From assembly GCF_001039475.1 (NCBI RefSeq), contig NZ_LELK01000004.1, positions 1,405,086-1,469,085 of the forward strand: DNA of 64,000 bases. The letters run 5' to 3'. The stretch is from Guptibacillus hwajinpoensis (GTDB lineage Bacteria; Bacillota; Bacilli; Bacillales; Guptibacillaceae). Shown piece after piece: positions 48,014-56,259 of this stretch. Numbering within the stretch: the first letter of the stretch is position 1; every line of letters starts with the position of its first letter. The notes beneath the pieces were generated by a model that saw only the letters and a program-made list of their open reading frames with translations, had not been told where the DNA came from and did no database searches. The position numbers were made by a program, and so were the translations under genes.

Positions 48014-48160
48014 ATGCTACCATTCCATTTACTGATCATAACAAGAGTGAAGAGCGTCTTCAGAAGAAGCTTATCTTCAGAACTGCATCAGCACTCAATT
48101 CATAATCGTTTGGCTGAAGATGAAAGCAAACGATACCGTGCTTCGATGTGGCTATCCTAA
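48014..48160 (+). CDS. YrzI-like tandem small protein, copy 1
   Basis: 48 residues, ATG 48014 with GGGAGG upstream. N-terminus MLPFHLLIITRVKSVFRRSL: a short hydrophobic start then basic residues, the pattern shared with the next members of this array and with the Bacillus YrzI tandem small-protein family. Confidence 0.6.
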   Translation: MLPFHLLIITRVKSVFRRSLSSELHQHSIHNRLAEDESKRYRASMWLS

Positions 48161-48185
48161 TTTAAACTAAAAAGGAGAAATGATC

Positions 48186-48332
48186 ATGTTAACGATAAAC
48201 TTAATATTTGTAACGATTGGCATCCGTGTTCACGAGAGAACAATGAGAGAAGAAAAGCATTATGTACGAGTGAAGGGGCAAATGGAACGCAAAACAGAGC
48301 GAATCACCGAAAATCAGCCCTGGTTATTCTAA
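48186..48332 (+). CDS. YrzI-like tandem small protein, copy 2
   Basis: 48 residues, ATG 48186 after AAAAAGGAG. N-terminus MLTINLIFVTIGIRVHERTM, then a highly charged segment ending QPWLF. Similar in size and pattern to copies 1 and 3. Confidence 0.6.
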   Translation: MLTINLIFVTIGIRVHERTMREEKHYVRVKGQMERKTERITENQPWLF

Positions 48333-48359
48333 AATTATAAATTAGAAAGGAAGATGAAA

Positions 48360-48422
48360 ATGAAAGCACCGAATCAATTAGCGATACAAGAATGGATGAC
48401 CGTAGAGAAAGGGTTGACCTGA
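48360..48422 (+). CDS. 20-residue peptide with Glu-Lys-Gly motif
   Basis: ATG 48360 after AGAAAGGAAG. It reads MKAPNQLAIQEWMTVEKGLT. Adjacent Glu and Lys codons (GAG AAA, 48405-48410) occur late in the frame. Located between YrzI-like copies 2 and 3. Confidence 0.5.
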   Translation: MKAPNQLAIQEWMTVEKGLT

Positions 48423-48452
48423 AAGGAATTAACAAGAAAGGAGTGGAGTGGA

Positions 48453-48596
48453 GTGACTTTAAATCTATTGTTTGCTACAATCACAGTCTCAATTAAGCGT
48501 AGTCGGAAATCGCTTGATCAGGAGTTAGACGTTGTTCGAAAAAAAGGCTTGATTGAATCAAACCAATATAAACAAAGTTTCTATATCCATCATTAA
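48453..48596 (+). CDS. yrzI: YrzI-like tandem small protein, copy 3 (closest to YrzI)
   Basis: 47 residues, GTG 48453 with AAAGGAGTGG upstream. N-terminus MTLNLLFATITVSIKRSRKS closely resembles Bacillus YrzI. In B. subtilis yrzI follows yrhC, as it does here apart from the inserted motor pair. Function unknown. Confidence 0.65.
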   Translation: MTLNLLFATITVSIKRSRKSLDQELDVVRKKGLIESNQYKQSFYIHH

Positions 48597-48603
48597 TCCG
48601 ATA

Positions 48604-48626
48604 AGACAGGGTTCTCCCTGTCTTTC
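48604..48626 (+). terminator. Terminator of the small-ORF array
   Basis: GACAGGG/CCCTGTC hairpin with TTCT loop, followed by TTTCT. Confidence 0.75.
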
Positions 48627-48739
48627 TACATAATCGTTAGATGCGCCAACCTGTTTTTTGAAATGAGTGAATGGGTATTGATAAGTAGAGCAGAATGTAT
48701 AAAAATAAGAAGTGCGTTAGAGAAAAGGAGTGACTAGAA

Positions 48740-49561
48740 ATGAGAGAAATACAAAAAGAAATTGTACAAGAGCTTGGTGTAAAACCTTCAATTGATGTGA
48801 AAGAAGAGGTTGATAAGAGGATTGATTTTCTAAAAGCTTATCTCAAAAAAAGTGGAACAACTGGGTTTGTTCTCGGGATTTCTGGGGGACAGGATTCTTC
48901 TCTCTCTGGTCGATTAGCACAGCTTGCTGTTGAGCAACTTCGTGAAGAAGGAACGGAAGCCTCGTTTATTGCAGTACGACTTCCTTACGGAGAACAAAAA
49001 GATGAAGACGATGCACAGGCAGCGTTAAAGTTTATTAAACCAGATCAAACGGTTACGATTAATATTAAACCAGCTGTAGATGCTTCGGTATCTACCTATT
49101 TAGAAGCAACAGGAAATGAACTTACTGACTTTACGAAAGGTAACAACAAAGCTAGAGAGCGTATGGTCGCACAATACAACATTGCAGGCGATGAAAAGAA
49201 GCTTGTCATAGGAACGGATCATGCAGCAGAAGCTGTAACGGGATTCTATACGAAGCATGGAGATGGAGCTTGCGATATTACACCTTTATTTGGACTAAAT
49301 AAACGGCAGGGTAGAGCCATTCTTGAACATTTTGGCATGCCTGAGCATCTAGTTGATAAGGTGCCTACCGCAGACCTCGAAGATGATCATCCTGCTCTTC
49401 CAGACGAAGAAGCGCTTGGAGTAAGCTATGATCAAATAGACGATTACCTTGAAGGAAGAGAAGTCGATGAGAAAGCTGCAAGGACAATTGAAGGCCACTT
49501 TGTGAAAACAAGGCATAAGCGTAATATGGCTGCTACCATTTTTGATAACTGGTGGAAATAA
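48740..49561 (+). CDS. nadE: NH3-dependent NAD+ synthetase
   Basis: Final enzyme of NAD biosynthesis, amidating deamido-NAD with ammonia; 273 aa. No glutaminase domain is present. P-loop [16 protein letters not shown] (about 46-61), [21 protein letters not shown] (about 155-176), [10 protein letters not shown] and the C-terminal [27 protein letters not shown] precedes the ATG. Ends at a terminator. Confidence 0.96.
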   Translation: MREIQKEIVQELGVKPSIDVKEEVDKRIDFLKAYLKKSGTTGFVLGISGGQDSSLSGRLAQLAVEQLREEGTEASFIAVRLPYGEQKDEDDAQAALKFIKPDQTVTINIKPAVDASVSTYLEATGNELTDFTKGNNKARERMVAQYNIAGDEKKLVIGTDHAAEAVTGFYTKHGDGACDITPLFGLNKRQGRAILEHFGMPEHLVDKVPTADLEDDHPALPDEEALGVSYDQIDDYLEGREVDEKAARTIEGHFVKTRHKRNMAATIFDNWWK

Positions 49562-49568
49562 GGATGAT

Positions 49569-49597
49569 AAGAGACCTGAATAAGGTCTCTTCTTTTT
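49569..49597 (+). terminator. Terminator after nadE
   Basis: AAGAGACCT/AGGTCTCTT stem, then CTTTTT. Confidence 0.8.
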
Positions 49598-49654
49598 GAA
49601 TATAACTAGTTGTAGAGTTTCGCTATTTTAACGGCAATGAAGGGGAAATCGAAT

Positions 49655-50095
49655 GTGAAAAAGAAAGAACATCACTTTCAACAAATCATTCGTAAATTAC
49701 AAGAAGTTTCGGGATTAGATGTGGACATTTTAGTAGAAGATCATTTTCCTGGAAGGCGTATGATTGGAGGAAAGTATTCGTTAGAAACGAATAGGGTTAC
49801 AATTTATCTTGAGGAAATAAGAAAACAGTGCTTTCGTCTTTTCGGATCTGAAGAGAAATTGATGGATTACTTTGCGGTTATTCTTGCACACGAACTTGGT
49901 CACGCAGCCGATCAGAGTTTGCTTGAGTTATCAATGGTACGAGCAGGTAAGATGGAGAAGCAAAAGAGAAATCAACTTTCCATTAAAATTGAAGAGAACG
50001 CATGGATGTATGCGAAAAAGCTTGTTCCTGATCTCCAACCTATCCTAACCGTTGTGATGGAGCAATCGTTAGCTATATATAAAATAGAGGAATAA
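49655..50095 (+). CDS. Mini zinc metallopeptidase-like protein (HELGH), ImmA/IrrE-like layout
   Basis: 146 aa, unrecognised protein with a zinc-peptidase motif: VILAHELGHAAD (H79, E80, H83) and, about 30 residues later, KIEENAWMYAKKL, which has the spacing and ExxA-type composition of the third glutamate ligand in ImmA/IrrE-type gluzincins. No signal peptide or TM helix, so cytoplasmic. GTG 49655 is chosen over ATG 49637 because AAGGGGA sits at 49639-49645. No adjacent XRE regulator or phage gene. Substrate unknown. Confidence 0.65.
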   Translation: MKKKEHHFQQIIRKLQEVSGLDVDILVEDHFPGRRMIGGKYSLETNRVTIYLEEIRKQCFRLFGSEEKLMDYFAVILAHELGHAADQSLLELSMVRAGKMEKQKRNQLSIKIEENAWMYAKKLVPDLQPILTVVMEQSLAIYKIEE

Positions 50096-50195
50096 AATAA
50101 AAAGAATTTTCAAACAATGTATACAAAATTTGATTACCTTGTTAAGATAAATAAAAATCTGATTCACAGCCATTCTATGTAAAGGTGTGAATGTA

Positions 50196-50642
50196 ATGAA
50201 GGTAATCAAAACGTATTACCCGAAAGTAAAGGCAATCGAACTGTTCATGTCTATCGTGTATGGTATTGTTGTTTGCTTTGGCACCCTATTACTATGGTTT
50301 AAAGGTGATTTAACAATTGAACGATGGCAAACCTTCATGCTGATTGGGCTCATTTATGTTTCGTATTGTGCGTTATTAAGCTTTTGTATTAGAACTCAGC
50401 GAATTGAGCTGACAGAGTATGGGATTGAACATAGGTTATTGGGGTTAAGTCGGAGAAGCGTGGCTTTCACCTCTGTGAAGACTGTGAATTTCGGAAAAGT
50501 AAACGGATCACCTGTTGTAGCAATCGAAAATAACTATAACCATAAATCAATTTTCGTACCGTATATACCTTTTGAGCAAGACTGGGATGAAATTAGTACT
50601 TATATTAAGGAGCGAAATGGAAAAGTTATTATTAGCATGTAA
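50196..50642 (+). CDS. Membrane protein with PH-like C-terminal domain
   Basis: 148 aa, unrecognised. Two TM helices (about 16-36 and 47-68), then a beta-rich domain of about 75 residues (RIELTEYGIEHRLLGLSRRS ... FGKVNGSPVVAIENNYNHK) resembling bacterial PH-like domains. ATG 50196 has AAAGGTG at eight-base spacing. Function unknown. Confidence 0.6.
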   Translation: MKVIKTYYPKVKAIELFMSIVYGIVVCFGTLLLWFKGDLTIERWQTFMLIGLIYVSYCALLSFCIRTQRIELTEYGIEHRLLGLSRRSVAFTSVKTVNFGKVNGSPVVAIENNYNHKSIFVPYIPFEQDWDEISTYIKERNGKVIISM

Positions 50643-50643
50643 A

Positions 50644-50671
50644 GAAGCGCCAATTAGGCGCTTCTTTTTTT
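50644..50671. terminator. Terminator between PH-like gene and hmp
   Basis: GAAGCGCC/GGCGCTTC stem, AATTA loop, seven T, between convergent genes. Confidence 0.85.
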
Positions 50672-50694
50672 AATTGATAAGTAGGTTTACCTTA

Positions 50695-51909
50695 TTATTC
50701 CATTGACTGTTGAAGTGCTACCGCTGGACCAAAGAATTCATAGTGCATCTGATTTTCTTCAACACCAAGTTTGATTAATGCTTCCTTCACTGCTTTCATA
50801 AATTGGAGCGGCCCACAGAAATAGTAGTGTGTATTTGGCTCTAGTGACAGGGTCTCACTCAGCCACTCGCGATCAACAAATCCCTCTTTGTGAAAAATTC
50901 GATTGTTGTGATCTTCCTGCGTAGGAGATTCGTAACACACAAAATATTCGAGAGAAGGGTGATTGAGGCTCGACACTTCCTCTTGAAACGCATGGACACT
51001 TCCATTTAGTGATGCATGAATAAAGGTTGTTTTTCTATCTTGTAGGACACTACTTTTCAGCATGCTGAGCATTGGTGTAATTCCAACACCTCCGCTCAAT
51101 AATACGATAGGGGTAGACTCGTCTTCCAAATAGAAATCCCCAGCAGGTGCTGTAATGCTTAATGTATCACCTATGTTTACATGGTCATGTAAGTAATTAG
51201 AAACAATTCCGTCTGGTTTAGAAGGGTTCTTCTCCTTTTTAACAGAGATTCGATAGTAAGATTTATCAGGCGCGTCAGAGAGGCTGTACTGACGAATATG
51301 TGTAAATTCATCATCAGGAATTTCAAGCTTTACACTAATGTATTGCCCAGATTTGAATGAAGCGATAGGCTTACCATCAACAGGTTTTAAATAAAACGAG
51401 GTGATAACTTCACTTTCCTGTTCTTTACGATCAACAACAAAGTTGCGTTCCTCATCCCACCCTCCAGGCTGTTTAGCAGCTTCTTCATACATCTCATTTT
51501 CAACTTCAATAAACACGTTCGCAATGACTCCATATGCCTCTTCCCAAGCTTGCAAGATTTCATCTGTAGCATCATCTTTAAGCACGTCTTTAATGGCTTT
51601 TAAGAGGTACTCACCAACAATAGGATAATGTTCTGGTTTAACACCAAGACTTCGGTGTTTATGAGCTACTTGTTTAACGACTGGCAGGATTGCTTCTAAT
51701 TGATCAATGTGTTTAGCTGCGGCATAAACTGCGTTAGCAAGTGCTTCTTGCTGCCTTCCTTGTTTTTGATTCGCATGATTGAAGATATTTAGTAGTGCAG
51801 GATGGTTCTTAAAGAGCATGTTATAAAAGCGTTTTGTAATTTCAGTACCGTGAACTTCTAGAACAGGGACAGTGGACTTAATCGTTGTGATGGTATTGGT
51901 TGATAACAT
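50695..51909 (-). CDS. hmp: Flavohaemoprotein, nitric oxide dioxygenase
   Basis: NO-detoxifying enzyme converting NO plus O2 to nitrate; 404 aa. N-terminal globin domain (about 1-138, with the haem-ligand region KQVAHKHRSLGVKPEHY), FAD-binding domain (about 150-255, with RQYSLSDAP) and NAD-binding domain (LLSGGVGITPMLSML, then YYFCGPLQFMKAV). ATG 51909 with GGAGG upstream. Divergent from nsrR; two NsrR-type operators lie between them. Confidence 0.96.
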   Translation of the reverse strand: MLSTNTITTIKSTVPVLEVHGTEITKRFYNMLFKNHPALLNIFNHANQKQGRQQEALANAVYAAAKHIDQLEAILPVVKQVAHKHRSLGVKPEHYPIVGEYLLKAIKDVLKDDATDEILQAWEEAYGVIANVFIEVENEMYEEAAKQPGGWDEERNFVVDRKEQESEVITSFYLKPVDGKPIASFKSGQYISVKLEIPDDEFTHIRQYSLSDAPDKSYYRISVKKEKNPSKPDGIVSNYLHDHVNIGDTLSITAPAGDFYLEDESTPIVLLSGGVGITPMLSMLKSSVLQDRKTTFIHASLNGSVHAFQEEVSSLNHPSLEYFVCYESPTQEDHNNRIFHKEGFVDREWLSETLSLEPNTHYYFCGPLQFMKAVKEALIKLGVEENQMHYEFFGPAVALQQSME

Positions 51910-51930
51910 GAAAATAACCTCCATTAAAAT

Positions 51931-51953
51931 AAGATGTATTTATAATATATCTT
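51931..51953. promoter_or_regulatory. NsrR operator 1
   Basis: 23-base near-palindrome, AAGATGTATTT on the left and AATATATCTT on the right, matching the known NsrR consensus with AAGATG/CATCTT ends. It lies 22 bases upstream of the hmp start, over its promoter. Confidence 0.8.
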
Positions 51954-51977
51954 TATGATATCGGCTGTTAGGTTTAT

Positions 51978-52000
51978 AAGCAATATATAAAATACATCTT
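51978..52000. promoter_or_regulatory. NsrR operator 2
   Basis: Right half AAATACATCTT is exact; the left half AAGCAATATAT is degenerate. Spacing from operator 1 is 47 bases start to start. Confidence 0.6.
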
Positions 52001-52104
52001 TAACGAAATGGTCACAACTAAACGAAAGCAAGAGAAAAGCCATGGATTAGGAGATGTGATAAAATAGGCCTATGAACATTGGAGTGAAATGAGGCTGAAT
52101 CATT

Positions 52105-52548
52105 ATGCGTTTAACAAATTATACAGACTATTCCCTAAGAATGCTGATTTATCTAGGAAGTATGAAGAATGGTAAGTTAGCCAGTATACAAGAAATCGCA
52201 AATGCTTATCAAATATCTAAAAATCATCTAATGAAAGTAGCACATGAGCTTGGGAAAAAGGGCTATATAGAAACAATTCGAGGTAGGAATGGTGGTTTGC
52301 GACTTGCACACCTACCTGAGGAAATCAATATTGGAGAAGTTGTAAGAAGCACAGAAGAAGATTTTAATTTAGTTGAGTGTTTTGATAAGGAGAACAATAC
52401 ATGTGTGATAAGTCCTGCATGTCGCTTGAAACATGTCCTTCATAACGCTTTATCAGCTTATTTTGAAGTACTAGATGGCTATCAACTTTCTGACTTGATT
52501 GTAAATGATACGACGCTAATGAAGTTGCTCACTACAAACAGAGAGTAG
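52105..52548 (+). CDS. nsrR: NsrR, nitric-oxide-sensing Rrf2 repressor
   Basis: Fe-S transcriptional repressor, 147 aa, inactivated by NO. The N-terminal winged helix reads MRLTNYTDYSLRMLIYLG and HTH IQEIANAYQISKNHLMKV. The three cluster cysteines are C92, C100 and C106 (ECFDKENNTC and SPACRLK). Beside hmp and its two operators, this is a self-contained NO response. Confidence 0.93.
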   Translation: MRLTNYTDYSLRMLIYLGSMKNGKLASIQEIANAYQISKNHLMKVAHELGKKGYIETIRGRNGGLRLAHLPEEINIGEVVRSTEEDFNLVECFDKENNTCVISPACRLKHVLHNALSAYFEVLDGYQLSDLIVNDTTLMKLLTTNRE

Positions 52549-52596
52549 CAATAATATCCTAGATGAATACACTGCCATTAGAGGAGTGTGGCAGGT

Positions 52597-52752
52597 ATGG
52601 AATGGTTTGAACTAATCGGTCTTGGTGGAATAATTACGACTTTTGCGATTATCCGATTAAAATATGGCCGTAATTCTGCTCATCATCGCTATTTAAGAGA
52701 AGAAGTTATGCTGGAGAAGTGGTCGAGAGAAAAGAAAATAAATCGTGAGTAA
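52597..52752 (+). CDS. 51-residue small membrane protein
   Basis: Starts ATG 52597. N-terminal TM (MEWFELIGLGGIITTFAII), then a charged tail ending KINRE. TAGAGGAGTG lies before it at somewhat long spacing. Unrecognised; placed between nsrR and sigK. Confidence 0.5.
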   Translation: MEWFELIGLGGIITTFAIIRLKYGRNSAHHRYLREEVMLEKWSREKKINRE

Positions 52753-52835
52753 TATCCTAGACGCAACGGGCTATCCGGAGCGTTTTTTCTTTTTTGGAAT
52801 GGGAATTAATCGGGACAGACACAACCGAGTAGGTC

Positions 52836-52843
52836 CATACATA
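52836..52843 (+). promoter_or_regulatory. Candidate sporulation -10 for sigK
   Basis: CATACATA at 52836-52843 resembles the -10 of sigma-E-dependent promoters, 43 bases before the sigK start. No convincing -35 was found. Confidence 0.35.
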
Positions 52844-52885
52844 AACTTAAATTAAAGTAACAGCCCATAATTGGGAGGTGAGTAT

Positions 52886-53599
52886 GTGTCGTTACTGGCA
52901 GCGCTTGCTTACGTGTGTAAGGAAGTTCTTTTCTTTGTCTCTTTTGTTAAGAACAATGCTTTTCCTCAGCCTCTTTCAAGAAAAGATGAACGAAAGTATT
53001 TAGAATTGATGGCAGAAGGAGATGAAGATGCAAGAAATCGCCTCATCGAACATAATCTAAGGCTAGTTGCTCACATCGTGAAAAAGTTTGAGAATACTGG
53101 AGAAGACCCAGAAGATTTAATCTCAATAGGTACAATCGGGCTGATTAAAGCAATAGAGAGCTATTCAACAGACAAAGGTACAAAGTTAGCAACCTATGCA
53201 GCTAGGTGTATTGAGAATGAAATTTTGATGCATTTACGCGCTCTTAAGAAAACGAAAAAAGATGTTTCTTTACATGATCCGATCGGTCAGGACAAAGAAG
53301 GAAATGAAATCTCTCTCATTGATGTTCTTAAGGCTGAAACAGAAGACATTGTAGAACTTATCCAACTTAACATGGAAAAGAAAAAAATCTATGAGTATAT
53401 TCATATCCTTGATGACAGAGAGAAGGAAGTTATTGTTGGACGCTTTGGATTGACTCTTGAAAAAGAACTCACTCAACGTGAAATAGCCAGGCAACTTGGG
53501 ATTTCAAGAAGCTATGTGTCCCGAATAGAAAAGCGTGCTTTGATGAAACTTTTCCATGAATTCTATCGCAATCGTAAAGAAAAAGAGAGTGGTTCATAA
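52886..53599 (+). CDS. sigK: Sporulation sigma factor K precursor
   Basis: Late mother-cell RNA polymerase sigma factor, 237 aa, made as an inactive precursor. The first 20 or so residues ([20 protein letters not shown]) are the hydrophobic pro-region removed by SpoIVFB. Region 2 ([20 protein letters not shown]...[15 protein letters not shown]) and region 4 ([38 protein letters not shown]) are intact. GTG 52886 follows GGGAGGTG. The frame is continuous, with no skin-type element. Confidence 0.95.
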   Translation: MSLLAALAYVCKEVLFFVSFVKNNAFPQPLSRKDERKYLELMAEGDEDARNRLIEHNLRLVAHIVKKFENTGEDPEDLISIGTIGLIKAIESYSTDKGTKLATYAARCIENEILMHLRALKKTKKDVSLHDPIGQDKEGNEISLIDVLKAETEDIVELIQLNMEKKKIYEYIHILDDREKEVIVGRFGLTLEKELTQREIARQLGISRSYVSRIEKRALMKLFHEFYRNRKEKESGS

Positions 53600-53621
53600 C
53601 CCTGCTTAGCAGGGTTTTTTT
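53599..53621 (+). terminator. Terminator after sigK
   Basis: ACCCTGC/GCAGGGT stem, very short loop, then T-run. Confidence 0.75.
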
Positions 53622-53724
53622 GCATTTTAATCAAAACCCAAGAGGACATAGTTAGAATTAGTGGTAAGGAACGTTTGTTCGTCATATAATAAGAACAAAT
53701 GATCGTATAGAGGAGAGAACAATT

Positions 53725-53955
53725 ATGCAAAGCATGATGCGGAAAGCACTACTTGAGCAGGAGCCAGTTGAAATCATTTATTTATCAAAAGACAATGTAA
53801 CAACTCAACGATTGGTGACATTGCATAGTATGAATGAGCATGAAGCAACAGGCTATTGTCATCTGAGGAGGTGCGTGAGGACGTTTAAACTTGAGCGTGT
53901 CCTTTCCGCTTATCCTTATCAATTTAGGACAAAAAAGAAACAATTATATGTGTAA
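53725..53955 (+). CDS. Stand-alone WYL-like domain protein
   Basis: 76 residues: VEIIYLSKDNVTTQRLVTLH, then GYCHLRRCVRTFKLERVLSA, the WYL-domain strand pattern with the basic residues used for ligand binding. No HTH is attached, unlike classic WYL regulators. GAGGAGAG precedes the ATG. Function unknown. Confidence 0.65.
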   Translation: MQSMMRKALLEQEPVEIIYLSKDNVTTQRLVTLHSMNEHEATGYCHLRRCVRTFKLERVLSAYPYQFRTKKKQLYV

Positions 53956-53971
53956 TATATTCGAGTACAAT

Positions 53972-54005
53972 AAATAGCTATGAAGGTCTCCCTTCATAGC
54001 TATTT
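53972..54005. terminator. Terminator between WYL and SGNH genes
   Basis: AAATAGCTATGAAGG and its complement with a TCTC loop; A- and T-rich flanks on both sides. Confidence 0.8.
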
Positions 54006-54087
54006 ATAAGGTGGTCATTATTAATTTAACACAAAAAAGCGAAAAAGCAATAAAGTCATAAAGATAAATCGTTTACTTAGAGTGTTA

Positions 54088-54834
54088 TTACGATTCATCT
54101 TTGTCATTTGTATTATAAGTGGATAGGATTTTACGGGTCCACACTTTATAACCTTCTCCATTTAGGTGAAGACCATCGAAAGTATAGTTTTTGTTCAGTT
54201 GGCCAAATTCCACTAAGTCATTGTAGATATCTATATACTGGTAATTATAGAGGGAAGAGAGTGCTTCAAGGCGCTCATTCAGTTCTTTAATGACAGGATT
54301 CTTTAGTCGGTGCCCAGTTAATGCTGTGTTCACAGGAAAAACGCTCTGAACATATACTTCTGTGTTTGGTGAATTAGTCTTAAGAGTATCAAGAATTTGC
54401 TTGTAATTAGTCTCAATTTTATTTATTGATTGGCCTGCGATCATATCGTTTATTCCAATTAATAGATACACGCGATCTGGTTTTGCTTTAATAACTTCAT
54501 CCAGGCGATTCAATACTCCTGTCGTCGTATCTCCAGCAATTCCTCGATTCAATACTCTAAAATCGCTTAGTGCTTCACCCCACTCATAATAATCTGTAAG
54601 GCTATCACCAAGAAAAATCGTTTCGCTGTCTTGGTGAGTATAAGAGTCGTAAATACTCTTTTTGGTTTGATAATACTTCGTATAATAAGTAATGTTTTTC
54701 TTCTTGGATTCTGAATCATTCTCTGGCATCTCATTTGCATTGGTTCTTAGAAATTCGGTTTGGTTCTCTGCCAATGCAAGTAAGATTGCAAGTGAACTAA
54801 CCATCAGAACGAGAATCCACATTCTTCTTTTCAA
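54088..54834 (-). CDS. Membrane-anchored SGNH/GDSL hydrolase
   Basis: Secreted or anchored esterase, 248 aa. N-terminal TM/signal (about 4-24), then an SGNH fold: block I FLGDSLTDYY (catalytic Ser), block II NRGIAGDTT, block III LIGINDM and block V FDGLHLNGEGY (Asp and His). Probably removes acyl groups from a carbohydrate or lipid; substrate unknown. The start is TTG 54834, with AGGAG at nine-base spacing; GTG 54843 overlaps it. Confidence 0.82.
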   Translation of the reverse strand: MKRRMWILVLMVSSLAILLALAENQTEFLRTNANEMPENDSESKKKNITYYTKYYQTKKSIYDSYTHQDSETIFLGDSLTDYYEWGEALSDFRVLNRGIAGDTTTGVLNRLDEVIKAKPDRVYLLIGINDMIAGQSINKIETNYKQILDTLKTNSPNTEVYVQSVFPVNTALTGHRLKNPVIKELNERLEALSSLYNYQYIDIYNDLVEFGQLNKNYTFDGLHLNGEGYKVWTRKILSTYNTNDKDES

Positions 54835-54928
54835 AACAATCACACTCCTATAGATTACGATAGGTATTATACCCTATCTTCACTTCAGTGAAAGGTAAAA
54901 GTGTAATTATACTCGAAAAATGAGTAAA

Positions 54929-54957
54929 AAAACCCCCTAATTTAAGAAAATTAGAGA
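54929..54957 (-). terminator. Terminator of yfkAB
   Basis: On the minus strand CTAATTT/AAATTAG hairpin, GGGGG, then seven T. Confidence 0.6.
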
Positions 54958-56072
54958 GAAAGTTTCGTATTTTGTTCTAGAAAATCAATATCTTGATAGT
55001 AAGCATCTTTAACGAGAAGGTTTGGACCAAGACACTTGACTGCCGGGCAATGGCAGCTAATACTTTTAGCGACTTTACTAGTGATCCACTTTGAATAAGC
55101 ATCATTTAGACTCGTATCTTTAATGTTTCCTAGTGGTGGTGTGTCACCGAAATCCGTCACAATGATATCCCCATCAAAAATATTCATATTTAAGCGAGAT
55201 CGACCATCGGGATCATTTCGCACAGTGACATTTTTTTCGTTGTATAATCGTTCAAGTAGTTTCAAATCTTCTGAATTTGAACTACAAGGATAGAAGGGTA
55301 GTGTGCCAAATAAGAGCCAAACATTTGGATCACGATGATCCAAAAGACGGTGAATACCTTCACGCATTTCTTCTAGTGATGCAATATCTAAATCTGATGC
55401 GAAGTCAGAAGGGTACATCGGATGGACTTCATGTCGTTGACAGCCCATATCTGCAATTTGGCGATGGATATTCTCTATATTTGGAAGCGTTCTTCTGTTA
55501 ATCATCGTTTCTGCAGAAACGATCACTCCCTGTGAAGTTAAATTCTGTGCATTTTCGACCATGCGATGGAAATAGGCTTCCCGTTGTTCGATTGATGGTT
55601 TTCGATCCATTACAGCAAATCCGATATCTGTGAAGTCTTCAATGCTTCCATAATTATGAGAGATGTGTAATACATCAAGATAAGGCAATATGTGATCATA
55701 TCGCTTCCGATCAAGCGTTAGATTCGAATTAATTTGTGTTCGTGCGCCCCTTTCATGAGCGTATTTCAGAAGTGGTACTACGTATTGCTTTACCGATTTC
55801 ATTGAAAGCATCGGTTCACCGCCTGTAATACTCAATGCACGTAGTTGTTTAACCTCATCAAGTCTACTTGTTAGTAGCTCAATAGGAAGTGGATCTGGGT
55901 CCTTTGATTGAAGGGTGTATCCAACTGCACAATGTTCGCATCTCATATTGCATAACGTTGTGGTGGTAAGTTCTATATTGGAAAGGACCATATTCCCATG
56001 TTCTTCAACATCCATATAAGCTTCCCACGGGTCATAAGTGGGAGTAATTGTCTTCATAGATTTTTCTATCAT
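54951..56072 (-). CDS. yfkAB: Radical SAM/CxCxxxxC protein YfkAB
   Basis: Radical SAM enzyme, 373 aa. The 4Fe-4S cluster motif CNMRCEHC is C41, C45 and C48, followed by SITGGEP. A second cysteine motif, SCHCPAVKC near residue 340, is the CxCxxxxC signature of YfkAB proteins. Other conserved parts are QINSNLTLD and YPSDFASD. Reaction unknown. AAAGGGG precedes the ATG. The gene stands alone between the SGNH hydrolase and the YjcZ-like gene. Confidence 0.88.
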   Translation of the reverse strand: MIEKSMKTITPTYDPWEAYMDVEEHGNMVLSNIELTTTTLCNMRCEHCAVGYTLQSKDPDPLPIELLTSRLDEVKQLRALSITGGEPMLSMKSVKQYVVPLLKYAHERGARTQINSNLTLDRKRYDHILPYLDVLHISHNYGSIEDFTDIGFAVMDRKPSIEQREAYFHRMVENAQNLTSQGVIVSAETMINRRTLPNIENIHRQIADMGCQRHEVHPMYPSDFASDLDIASLEEMREGIHRLLDHRDPNVWLLFGTLPFYPCSSNSEDLKLLERLYNEKNVTVRNDPDGRSRLNMNIFDGDIIVTDFGDTPPLGNIKDTSLNDAYSKWITSKVAKSISCHCPAVKCLGPNLLVKDAYYQDIDFLEQNTKLSL

Positions 56073-56259
56073 AAAATCGACCCCTTTATGTAATTAACAA
56101 GACGTTAAGTCTTATCCAATTGTAGAACATCTCTAAGAGGTTGAACAGTCAATACGTTGAATTTAGAAAACTCCGCAAATCCCCATACATAACTGTCCAT
56201 CCTATCATAGACTATACTATCTACCAGAAGGATGTCTGCAGGAGAGAAGGAGGGGGAAT

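Noticed and set aside
47791-48039. Minus-strand frame of 82 residues over the small-ORF array
   Set aside because: It crosses two hairpins and lies antisense to two frames with strong ribosome sites; no family resemblance.
52836-52860. Full sigma-E or sigma-K promoter before sigK
   Set aside because: Only a -10-like CATACATA is clear; no convincing -35 was found, so it is listed as low confidence.
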